Shown here in pieces: positions 1 to 6,034 of a stretch of 7,395 nucleotides of DNA (within the stretch, counting starts at the first letter, position 1; the number at the start of each line of letters is the position of its first letter). Both the position numbers and the translations under genes were made by a program. A model generated the notes under the pieces. It did not search any database. It saw only the letters and a program-made list of their open reading frames with translations, and was not told the DNA's origin. The DNA comes from Omnitrophica bacterium RBG_13_46_9 (lineage in GTDB: Bacteria > Omnitrophota > Gorgyraeia > JABMRN01 > RBG-13-46-9): contig MHFD01000009.1 in assembly GCA_001804045.1 (NCBI GenBank), positions 30,819 to 38,213 on the forward strand. The letters are read 5' to 3'.

Positions 1-1083
1 AGAATACCTTTTCACAAAAATAAAGCACTCGGCGCATCTTACTTTTTCTGGAATGCCGCCTTTGGCGCCGTGTCCATATCCGTTTTTGCGGTATCGGCCA
101 TTTTATCCGTATATTCTTTGTTCAGATCCGGCGTTTTATCCGGTTTGCGCAATATGGGCGCCCTGGCGATATTAGGCGCTGTTAAACCATATTTGATTAT
201 CATAGCCTCGATTTTCGTATTTTTTATGTTAATAAACATTTTTGCTACCAATTTTGTTCAGATCATCATGTACTCCCGGAAGGTCGGCGTTAAAAGGGCA
301 TGGTGGATATTTCTGGTGTTCCTGGCGAGAAATTTCTTCGAGATTTTGCTATACCTACTGGTGAAGTTTGGGCTTTTTCTGTTAGGCGTGCTGGTTTTTT
401 TGGTCCTGACCATTATAGGTATCCTGATCATCCTGATTATAGGCGGCGCGCTGACTCTAATAGGGTTTCTGATTTACATTTTAACCCCTGCTTCCGCAAA
501 GCCAATCGTATCGGTTGTTATAACGGTAATCGGAGTGCCTTCTTTCGCCGTTCTGCTTTTTGTCGTCAGATTTATTATTCTGCCAATACCTGTCTTTTTC
601 AGGCTTTTTTCCATACATTTTCTCGGGAGCATTGACAGCTCATTTGACCCTTTTGTGAGATGTTCCGAGGAAATAGAAAAAGGGGAGGATACGGAGAAAT
701 ACAAAAAATCGATGGCATTGGTCTGGATGGCCATTTTCTCGCCTCTTATACCGGCGCTTTTGATAATAGCGGCTTTATTTGCGGGCGGACCGACTCTCGC
801 CAAGACATGTTTTCCAAAAAAGGAGCCCCCGGCCGCTATATCCGCTCCGGAATCCGCGGAACCTGCGAAAGAGGCGAAAGCTATCGGGGAAAAACAGATA
901 AAAAAAATATTGCCGCTGCGAAATATCAAAGCAAATTATGTCAAGATTTATTTAAAAAACGGACGGTCTCTCGAAGCGGAGATCGTAAAAGAAGACCCTA
1001 ATGCTATTACATTCGGAATGGAAGGGGGTACTTTTACGCTTAGCAGGGAAAGCATAGAAAGAATAGAGCAGAAAAATAAATAG
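1..1083 (+). CDS. Polytopic membrane protein with C-terminal beta-type domain (5' partial)
   Basis: The frame is open from base 1 to the TAG at 1081-1083, giving at least 360 residues. A GTG at 70 could be read as a start, but the upstream codons encode an aromatic/hydrophobic stretch (SYFFWNAAFGAV) that continues a membrane segment, and no Shine-Dalgarno precedes the GTG, so I treat the gene as 5'-truncated by the window. About six hydrophobic segments are visible. They include a very hydrophobic, Gly/Leu/Ile-rich double helix around 320-480, another pair around 500-600, and a last one around 715-790. A Pro/Ala/Glu-rich linker (about 815-890) then leads to a roughly 45-residue tail containing VKIYLKNGRSLEAEIV and FTLSRESIERIE. 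This is the pattern of small SH3/Sm-like beta domains (LKNG...GGT..I.R..I..I) often found on envelope proteins. Family and function are not recognised. The gene converges on the glycosyltransferase operon. Confidence 0.8.
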   Translation, partial: RIPFHKNKALGASYFFWNAAFGAVSISVFAVSAILSVYSLFRSGVLSGLRNMGALAILGAVKPYLIIIASIFVFFMLINIFATNFVQIIMYSRKVGVKRAWWIFLVFLARNFFEILLYLLVKFGLFLLGVLVFLVLTIIGILIILIIGGALTLIGFLIYILTPASAKPIVSVVITVIGVPSFAVLLFVVRFIILPIPVFFRLFSIHFLGSIDSSFDPFVRCSEEIEKGEDTEKYKKSMALVWMAIFSPLIPALLIIAALFAGGPTLAKTCFPKKEPPAAISAPESAEPAKEAKAIGEKQIKKILPLRNIKANYVKIYLKNGRSLEAEIVKEDPNAITFGMEGGTFTLSRESIERIEQKNK

Positions 1084-1204
1084 ACTCTGGCCGCGTCCCC
1101 GTTATGAATACGTTTTGTGACTACGGGTGATAGGATAAGCCCCTCTTGCCTTTCTTATAAGAGAGCCCAGAAACACCTTAATGTCCCGCCCGGTTCAAAG
1201 CAGA

Positions 1205-2566
1205 TCATTTAGATGCGGTAGCCGGTTTGCCGCGCTTCCAGTCCGCCAGTATCTCCCTATACCAGCCTAAAAATGTATTAGCCTGACTTTCAAGCCCGAA
1301 ACGGCTGCTGGCCGTTGCCGCTCCGGCCTGTCCTATTGATGATCGGAGGGTCGGATCTTTCATAAGGCGCTTGATGATATCTAATGAGGAGGCACTATCG
1401 CCGGCAGGGACCAGAAAGCCTGTCTTGCCGTTTTCGACCTGATCTCTGACACCCCCTACTGCGGAGGCGACTACGGGTATTGCGCTCACCATCGCTTCGG
1501 CGACCGTTCTGCCGAAGGCCTCTTCTTTGGCCGCATGAACGAAAATGTCACATGCGCGGTAATATAGCGCCACCCTCTCCCGAGAACGCTCAAATCCGGG
1601 ATAAATCATGCGCCCTTGCCCCACGGCCTTATCGGCGCCGCTTTTGCCTAAGCAGATGAATAACAAATCAGAACCGTCGGTCTTATCTAACAAGCTGAGG
1701 GTTTTCTCGATCATGTCATAGTCTTTGAATGGGTTGTGCGCGACCAATAATATGATTTTCGCCCTAACGGGCAGATCCAGGAGCCTGCGCGCCTCAGCCT
1801 GGCTTCCCGGGTGAAAAACAGTTAAATCTATGCCATTTGGAATGACACGGTATTGAACGCCGCGCAGGATAGATTCACGCACCTTACCCATAAGCCATTG
1901 AGACGGCGTTGTGATATAAAGATGGCTATTCGCGAAAATATCTCTTTTACGCCGCCAATTATACGCCGTGGCATCCCGTCGGATCGGCGGGTATATACTC
2001 AGGTCCGGACAACGCCCGCATCCGGTCTTCCAGCGCTGGCAATCGAAGGAATGGCCACAGTGACCGCTTAACAGCCATGCGTCGCGCAGATTCAGGATAA
2101 CCGGCACCTGGTGGCTTAGCCATGGAAGCGCCCGCAGGTCAAAATAGCCGCCATGCAGGTTGTGGCAGTGGATTATGTCAGGCGGATTTGGCGTCAACTC
2201 GAGCAGGTGCCATGTCCCGGGAAAGTCGAAGTCTTCATAGCCCCGTTGCCGTTCGAGCCAGCGGCGTATCTTTCCGGGCCTACATATTATATCGCGTAAA
2301 CGTCCCACACCGCGTATCCTACCCGTGAACGGCGCCACCAATTTATCAATCGTGCGCCGCGGTTTTGACCATCGGATCCGATAGTCCTCATTAGGGATCT
2401 GTTTGATAGAGGGATCGTCACTTTTCTTATAACCTACAGCCAACCAACTGTTATGGCCATGAGCCCGATAGGCCCGAAATAGGTCAAACGCCGACAATTC
2501 CGCTCCACCGCCGATATCCAATGTGCTTACCTGCAGGATGTTAAGAGGCCGCTCCATTTCATTCAT
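1205..2566 (-). CDS. Glycosyltransferase family 4 (WcaC/WbaZ-like, Cys-cluster type)
   Basis: A 453-residue GT-B fold sugar transferase, probably adding a sugar from a nucleotide-sugar donor to a lipid-linked or growing surface polysaccharide at the cytoplasmic membrane face. The N-terminal acceptor domain shows the glycine-rich loop GGGAELSAFDLFRAYRAHGH (about 19-38) and HCHNLHGGYF (133-142). A cysteine-rich insert follows LRDAWLLSGHC: C170, C176, C183 and C186, within the W-K-T-G-C-G-x-C-P pattern typical of one GT4 subgroup. The C-terminal donor domain has IPNGID (242-247) and the EX7E motif in EEAFGRTVAEAM (E349 and E357). It is the last gene of the three-gene minus-strand operon, 12 bases after the preceding stop. 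No clear Shine-Dalgarno precedes the ATG at 2566; an ATG three codons later is equally possible. Base composition is higher than in its neighbours: hand counts of four 60-base blocks give 32-37 G+C, against 27-29 in three blocks of the two adjoining genes. The exact sugar cannot be told from sequence. Confidence 0.9.
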   Translation of the reverse strand: MNEMERPLNILQVSTLDIGGGAELSAFDLFRAYRAHGHNSWLAVGYKKSDDPSIKQIPNEDYRIRWSKPRRTIDKLVAPFTGRIRGVGRLRDIICRPGKIRRWLERQRGYEDFDFPGTWHLLELTPNPPDIIHCHNLHGGYFDLRALPWLSHQVPVILNLRDAWLLSGHCGHSFDCQRWKTGCGRCPDLSIYPPIRRDATAYNWRRKRDIFANSHLYITTPSQWLMGKVRESILRGVQYRVIPNGIDLTVFHPGSQAEARRLLDLPVRAKIILLVAHNPFKDYDMIEKTLSLLDKTDGSDLLFICLGKSGADKAVGQGRMIYPGFERSRERVALYYRACDIFVHAAKEEAFGRTVAEAMVSAIPVVASAVGGVRDQVENGKTGFLVPAGDSASSLDIIKRLMKDPTLRSSIGQAGAATASSRFGLESQANTFLGWYREILADWKRGKPATASK

Positions 2567-2578
2567 ATGAGACCGTTA

Positions 2579-3718
2579 TTATTCATATTTGCCAAATACC
2601 TTTGACAACATTTTTTCCATCGCGTCCCAGCTGTACTTATCTATGCATCTTTCCCTGGCCTTGCGTCCCATTTCATTCGCTTCTTCGGGATTGTCAAAGA
2701 CGTATTTTATCGCCTCCGCCAACTGCTCATTATTTTCCGGCTCTACTATTAAACCGCAACCATCCAGTATTTCAGGCAGGTCAGAAATTTTTGTGGCTAT
2801 TATCGGCTTTGACATGGCCATTGCTTCAAAAACTTTACCCGGTATCTGGGCTTCGGCAAGAACGGTTTTTCTCTGGGGTAACAATACCGTATCCGCAAGC
2901 GCCAGGAATTCCGGCATTGTCAAATGGGGCTGGGGACCTATGCCGATCACCGCATCGCCGCCTATTTTTTTAAGTTTTTCAAAATAATAATTCCGCTCTC
3001 CCATGATAAGTAATTTGACGGAATCCGATTTTATGAGCCTTAGCGCCTGCAGGATGTCTTCAAGGCCTTTGTGTGGCCACGGGGTGCCGGCAAAAAGTAT
3101 CAGCTTAAGGTCGTCGGCAAAACCCCATTTCCGCCGGAGGCTTCCGCGGTCATATTTGGCAGGATCAAAATATAGGCAATCGGCTCCGTGCACTATTTTT
3201 ACTCCGCCGTAACGCCGCAGCAGAAAATCGGAAACTACGATTATTTCGTCTGCCAGTTTAATAAGAGGGTCAAATAACCTGGCATAAAGTTCGTTATATG
3301 GATCATTCAAATGCGCCATTAAAGATAGCCTCTGGGCGAAAGACAATCCGTAGTAGCGCGCCATATCCCATTCATCAATGTCTAATACGAGGGGCCTCTT
3401 CTTTGTATATTTAGCCAATAAACCTACGCCAAGGCTTAAAACCAGGGGCATGAAGGCATATATCACATCGCCATCGATCTTTTTCAGCAACTTGCCGCAC
3501 AGGCGGAATAAGTTAGCTGTCTGCGATATTCTGTTGCCGCTTCTATCAAAAGGGAAGGCATTGTATGTAAAATCATCCTTATAGGGAGGGTGGATCCGGT
3601 CTCCGCAGACAGCCCCTACAATCTCCACTTTGTAATTTCTTTCAAGGACCTTTGCAATAGGATAGGTCCTGACCACACAGTTACCGGATAGATCAAAAAC
3701 AAGTATCGATATTTTCAT
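2579..3718 (-). CDS. Glycosyltransferase family 4
   Basis: A 379-residue GT-B glycosyltransferase of normal family length. The N-terminal Rossmann half begins MKISILVFDL, followed by V-R-T-Y-P-I-A-K-V-L, the usual acceptor-side helix of GT4 enzymes, and contains LVLDIDEWDMARYYG (110-124) and IIVVSDFLLRRYGG (159-172). The donor half has LILFAGTPWPHKGLEDI (206-222), a typical nucleotide-sugar-binding start, and the end motif IPGKVFEAMAMSKPIIATKI (292-311) with E298. The usual first glutamate of EX7E would fall at A290; E289 is one residue off, a variation common in PGKxFE-type members. The ATG overlaps the stop of the upstream gene as ATGA (3715-3718), so translation is likely coupled, which fits the absence of a clear separate Shine-Dalgarno. 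It is the middle gene of the operon, so its product probably works on the same polysaccharide as both neighbours. Donor and acceptor are unknown. Confidence 0.92.
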   Translation of the reverse strand: MKISILVFDLSGNCVVRTYPIAKVLERNYKVEIVGAVCGDRIHPPYKDDFTYNAFPFDRSGNRISQTANLFRLCGKLLKKIDGDVIYAFMPLVLSLGVGLLAKYTKKRPLVLDIDEWDMARYYGLSFAQRLSLMAHLNDPYNELYARLFDPLIKLADEIIVVSDFLLRRYGGVKIVHGADCLYFDPAKYDRGSLRRKWGFADDLKLILFAGTPWPHKGLEDILQALRLIKSDSVKLLIMGERNYYFEKLKKIGGDAVIGIGPQPHLTMPEFLALADTVLLPQRKTVLAEAQIPGKVFEAMAMSKPIIATKISDLPEILDGCGLIVEPENNEQLAEAIKYVFDNPEEANEMGRKARERCIDKYSWDAMEKMLSKVFGKYE

Positions 3719-4491
3719 TTTTTCATGAGCCGTTTTCTTAACCTATAAATGACAAAAAGCAAAAAGCAAAATATGTCAGGATCAATGAACTTCCGGCCGA
3801 GTTTAAGCGCTTTTTCGAAAGGGAACACCACCTCATTCCAATAATCCATATGGTAAAGGTCATAGGTGTTTTTCATAAACAGGCAGTATGCTTCCCTGTC
3901 CGAGAAGAATCTTGATAAATACGCCTCCGCGCCGAGCCTCGAATTCTCTATTTCGCGCCAGTTACGGCTGAAGAGGGCGCGGTTATTGAACCAGAAAAAC
4001 GTGCCTGAATAATGCCACTTTGAAAACCGCGGGAAATTGTAAGCGCGGTATCCGGATCTTTTAAAACACCCGCAGCAGGGATATTTTGTTAACACTTTTT
4101 TAACTTTTGCGATATCGGAAAGATTATACCGGTACATATACTCATACCATAGGACCGAAGTTTTAAGGGCGTCACCCTGCCTGGTTGTGCCCTTTGTGTG
4201 AGCGAAGAACGTGATCTCATCAGAATCGATAGAATTAACCTCTTCCAGCAGCCTGATAAGGGATGCCGTTTCCCGAGTTTTAGGATCGTTCGCGGTCGTG
4301 ATGAACTCCGCGTCAAAGCCTATGAAATATCTTTTTACTTCCTCGGCGGCAAGAAGGTCATCGCCCACAGCTATATTGATGATTTTTTTATTGTTGAATA
4401 CATGTATATATTTAAGAAGGCAATTGATATTGTCGACCCAGACATTATTTTCGGACATGGGCGTTACATGGTAGATCAAATTTGTTTTCAT
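3715..4491 (-). CDS. Putative glycosyltransferase-like protein, HTKG family
   Basis: A 258-residue protein starting MKTNLIYHVTPMSENNVW. I chose the ATG at 4491 because GGAG (4501-4504) sits nine bases upstream. The frame extends a further 45 codons to an ATG at 4626, but that extension covers a good promoter and reads like non-coding sequence. Visible features are an N-terminal alpha/beta half, ITFFAHTKGTTR (93-104), a Cys cluster (C139, C140, C142), WHYSGTFFWF (159-168), and a hydrophobic plus basic tail IFCFLLFVIYRLRKRLMKK (240-258) that could tether it to the membrane. From memory, the combination of an H-x-K-G motif with an H-(Y/F)-SG-x-F-W-(W/F) motif occurs in uncharacterised proteins of capsule and O-antigen loci, related in style to rhamnan-synthesis or nucleotide-sugar transferases; that assignment is inference. 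First gene of the operon, overlapping the next gene by ATGA. Specific activity unknown. Confidence 0.82.
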   Translation of the reverse strand: MKTNLIYHVTPMSENNVWVDNINCLLKYIHVFNNKKIINIAVGDDLLAAEEVKRYFIGFDAEFITTANDPKTRETASLIRLLEEVNSIDSDEITFFAHTKGTTRQGDALKTSVLWYEYMYRYNLSDIAKVKKVLTKYPCCGCFKRSGYRAYNFPRFSKWHYSGTFFWFNNRALFSRNWREIENSRLGAEAYLSRFFSDREAYCLFMKNTYDLYHMDYWNEVVFPFEKALKLGRKFIDPDIFCFLLFVIYRLRKRLMKK

Positions 4492-4500
4492 AGGGCTTTT

Positions 4501-4504
4501 CTCC
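4501..4504 (-). promoter_or_regulatory. Shine-Dalgarno that fixes the start of the HTKG-family gene
   Basis: GGAG on the minus strand, nine bases before the ATG at 4489-4491. No comparable site precedes the longer alternative start at 4626, so this site decides the start in favour of the 258-residue product. Confidence 0.65.
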
Positions 4505-4525
4505 GAAATACTTATGTTCGGCAGC

Positions 4526-4538
4526 GGCCAGCATGGCC
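4526..4538 (-). other. GC-rich hairpin in the operon leader
   Basis: GGCCA-GCA-TGGCC, a perfect five-base inverted repeat with a three-base loop, directly beside a further GC-rich self-complementary run (4535-4545). It lies in the predicted roughly 80-base 5' leader of the polysaccharide operon, between promoter and ribosome-binding site, in otherwise AT-rich sequence. It could slow or modulate leader transcription or translation, but no function is shown and no uridine tract follows. Confidence 0.35.
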
Positions 4539-4579
4539 CCGGGCCGGCTAAAGAGAGATTTTCAGTTCCCCAGATATCA

Positions 4580-4608
4580 AATATATAGTCTTTAGACTTG
4601 AATGTCAA
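4580..4608 (-). promoter_or_regulatory. Sigma-70-type promoter for the polysaccharide operon
   Basis: Read on the minus strand: -35 TTGACA (4603-4608, six of six), a 17-base spacer, and -10 TATATT (4580-4585, five of six). The predicted transcript start is near 4573, which leaves a leader of about 80 bases before the ATG at 4491. It lies inside the N-terminal extension of the longest reading frame, an independent reason to prefer the downstream start. Confidence 0.7.
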
Positions 4609-4631
4609 TTGTTTTTGGCGTTGCATTTTAA

Positions 4632-4660
4632 TTGACTTCGCTTAAATGTGAGGGTATTAT
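4632..4660 (+). promoter_or_regulatory. Sigma-70-type promoter for the PLD-like fragment gene
   Basis: -35 TTGACT (4632-4637, five of six), a 17-base spacer, and -10 TATTAT (4655-4660, five of six). The predicted start is near 4667, giving a leader of about 70 bases to the ATG at 4737. Its -35 box is 23 bases from the -35 box of the opposing promoter, so the two are arranged back to back. Confidence 0.62.
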
Positions 4661-4736
4661 TTCTATCAGGGTTAAGCCACCAAATGAAACCCTGCGCTTT
4701 TGCCGAAAGACAAAAATCCAAAGGAAGATGTCGTCT

Positions 4737-4997
4737 ATGAGAAAGAAGGCATTAGCCGCATGCCTTGTCTTTTTTATGGTGTTTTCTTTTAAAGGGGTCG
4801 TTTTTGCCGGTGTGCTTTACGGCGAAGATTACCGCTATGAAATCAGGTCATACCTAGCCGATGCCAGAGAGTCGATTGCCGTAGCGATGCATTTTATTAT
4901 ATTAAACCATCGGACTCAGAATTCACAAGAATGGCCGCTTCATAAGCGGTTTGTAGAAGCAGTATTGGCTGGCGATGAAGCCGCAGCCGATGAATAA
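4737..4997 (+). CDS. Small exported PLD-like fragment (truncated, likely non-catalytic)
   Basis: An 86-residue product with a clear signal peptide: MRKK, hydrophobic ALAACLVFFMVFSF, and likely cleavage after VVFA (residue 24). The following EDYRYEIRSYLADARESIAV and AMHFIILN resemble the first strand and helix of phospholipase-D-superfamily domains of the Nuc type (a helix ending 'A..sI.vamy.i'). The reading stops after PLHKRFVEAVLAGDEAAADE, before any HxKxxxxD catalytic motif, and neither other frame continues the domain downstream. It is therefore either a remnant of a longer secreted nuclease or phospholipase, or a short derivative with a new role. An ATG at 4728 is an alternative start: AAGGA (4721-4725) is only two bases from it and eleven from 4737, neither ideal; the signal-peptide shape favours 4737. 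The family link is suggestive, not secure. Confidence 0.6.
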   Translation: MRKKALAACLVFFMVFSFKGVVFAGVLYGEDYRYEIRSYLADARESIAVAMHFIILNHRTQNSQEWPLHKRFVEAVLAGDEAAADE

Positions 4998-5024
4998 AAA
5001 TATCGGGAAGCATATATTTTTAAT

Positions 5025-5053
5025 TTGAGGAAGAGCGCTTTTAGGGGTATAAT
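5025..5053 (+). promoter_or_regulatory. Sigma-70-type promoter for the flavodoxin-PilZ operon
   Basis: -35 TTGAGG (5025-5030, four of six), a 17-base spacer, and a perfect -10 TATAAT (5048-5053). Transcription would begin near 5060, about 70 bases before the flavodoxin ATG. The position between the end of the PLD-like fragment and the next gene makes a separate transcription unit likely. Confidence 0.7.
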
Positions 5054-5086
5054 CATGTACAATATATAAAGGTATAAATCCAAGGT

Positions 5087-5096
5087 CGCGGCCGCG
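5087..5096. other. 10-base GC palindrome in the flavodoxin leader
   Basis: CGCGGCCGCG, a perfect palindrome in a run of AT-rich leader, roughly 27-36 bases downstream of the predicted transcription start. It could be a repressor operator or a short RNA hairpin nucleus; as a single copy the evidence is weak. Confidence 0.3.
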
Positions 5097-5130
5097 CGTA
5101 ATAATATTAAAAAATAGGCAAAGGAAGAGC

Positions 5131-5589
5131 ATGGGTAAGCGTAAAGAAGCGAAAATACTCATCGTTTATCATACACAGAACGGAAACACAAAGAAATTAG
5201 CTGATGCGGTGCGAAAAGGCGCTTCGTCGGTTAAGGGGACAAAGGTGGTTTTGAAGAGGGCAGCGAAAGCTACCCTGGGAGACCTTCTTTATTGCGACGG
5301 AATCGCTTTCGGCACGCCGGATTATTTCAGCTACATGGCCGGGATGCTGAAAGATTTTTTTGACAGGACCTGCTATCCCTCAGAAGGCAAGGTAACGGGA
5401 AAACCCTATGTCGCCTTTGTCAGTCATGGCGGCGGAGGAAAAGCCGTGGAGTCCGTGGAGAGACTCTGCCACAGGTTTAAATTGAAGAAAATAGCCCCGC
5501 CCCTCCTAGCGGAAGGTGTCCCCACAAAGATGGTCCTGGGCGGCGCGTATGAGCTAGGCAAGAAATTAGCCGAAAAGGTTAAAAGGTGA
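5131..5589 (+). CDS. Flavodoxin-family protein (FMN-binding)
   Basis: A 152-residue single-domain flavodoxin-like fold, expected to bind FMN in the cytoplasm and carry or accept electrons (flavodoxin, or WrbA-like NAD(P)H-quinone reductase). The phosphate-binding loop is visible after the first strand: ILIVYHTQNGNTKKLADAV (9-27), with T15, N17, N19 and T20 around the loop. The second flavin-contact loop is GTPDYFSYMAGMLKDFFDR (61-79), and the third is the glycine-rich SHGGGG (98-103). These last two are more like the WrbA/flavodoxin-5 group than classical short-chain flavodoxins. AAAGGA ends five bases before the ATG, a good ribosome-binding site. A promoter is placed at 5025-5053. The stop codon lies inside the Shine-Dalgarno of the following PilZ gene, so the two are cotranscribed. 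The electron partner cannot be inferred from the window. Confidence 0.88.
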   Translation: MGKRKEAKILIVYHTQNGNTKKLADAVRKGASSVKGTKVVLKRAAKATLGDLLYCDGIAFGTPDYFSYMAGMLKDFFDRTCYPSEGKVTGKPYVAFVSHGGGGKAVESVERLCHRFKLKKIAPPLLAEGVPTKMVLGGAYELGKKLAEKVKR

Positions 5590-5595
5590 TGTAGT

Positions 5596-5982
5596 ATGGC
5601 ATATGGAGGTGTGGAAAAAAGGGAACATGAGAGAATAAGCCAGCCGTTTATTATTATCTTCCGAATCCATCAAAAAGAGGGCTCTAAAGAAGAGCATGCG
5701 TGGAATATGGTGACAATAAGAAATTTGAGCATAGGCGGCATGTGTTTTAACTATCTTGAGAAGTTTGCATTGGGGACAGCTCTTGAATTCAATATTACGT
5801 TGCCGTCTTCTTTAGGGGCGATTCGCTGTTTAGGGGAGGTGCAGCGCATAGATGAGGACCTTAATTACGTAATCGACGGGAAAGAAATTCCTATTTACGG
5901 CATCGGCGTACAGTTTACAGATATAGAAGACGATAAAAAAGAGGCCCTGGCTAAGATCATCAAGGATTTTTCCAAGAAATAG
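5596..5982 (+). CDS. PilZ-domain c-di-GMP-binding protein
   Basis: A 128-residue protein that is essentially one PilZ domain. Both canonical cyclic-di-GMP contacts are intact: RxxxR as R9-EHE-R13 near the N-terminus, and (D/N)xSxxG as N43-L-S45-I-G-G48. The barrel continues with LEFNITLPSSLGAIRCLGEV, and the domain ends with GIGVQFTDIEDD before a short C-terminal helix. No output domain is attached, so it presumably acts by binding a partner such as a motility, secretion or polysaccharide-synthesis protein once loaded with c-di-GMP. AGGTGA (5584-5589) ends six bases before the ATG and contains the flavodoxin stop, giving tight coupling. After the stop the same frame stays open for 40 more codons; I regard this as chance. 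Confidence 0.92.
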   Translation: MAYGGVEKREHERISQPFIIIFRIHQKEGSKEEHAWNMVTIRNLSIGGMCFNYLEKFALGTALEFNITLPSSLGAIRCLGEVQRIDEDLNYVIDGKEIPIYGIGVQFTDIEDDKKEALAKIIKDFSKK

Positions 5983-6034
5983 GAAGAAGGATATTTTTTG
6001 GAATATTTAATGCGCGATGAACGGCATTTTACCA

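Noticed and set aside
1084..1204. Bidirectional terminator between the convergent genes
   Set aside because: Only short imperfect inverted repeats are present, such as TCTTATAAGA with no loop and CTCTT/AAGAG with a weak stem; nothing with a T tract on either strand.
4492..4626. 45-codon N-terminal extension of the HTKG-family gene, starting at the ATG at 4626
   Set aside because: It contains a consensus promoter and a GC-rich hairpin, lacks a ribosome-binding site, and reads as low-plausibility protein, while GGAG precedes the internal ATG at 4491.
4632..4727. Upstream TTG start for the PLD-like fragment
   Set aside because: The TTG is the first triplet of the predicted -35 box; the signal peptide and AAGGA support a start at 4737 or 4728.
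4935..4949. CCGCTT-CAT-AAGCGG hairpin as a terminator of the PLD-like gene
   Set aside because: It lies within the coding frame, has only six pairs and no T tract follows it.
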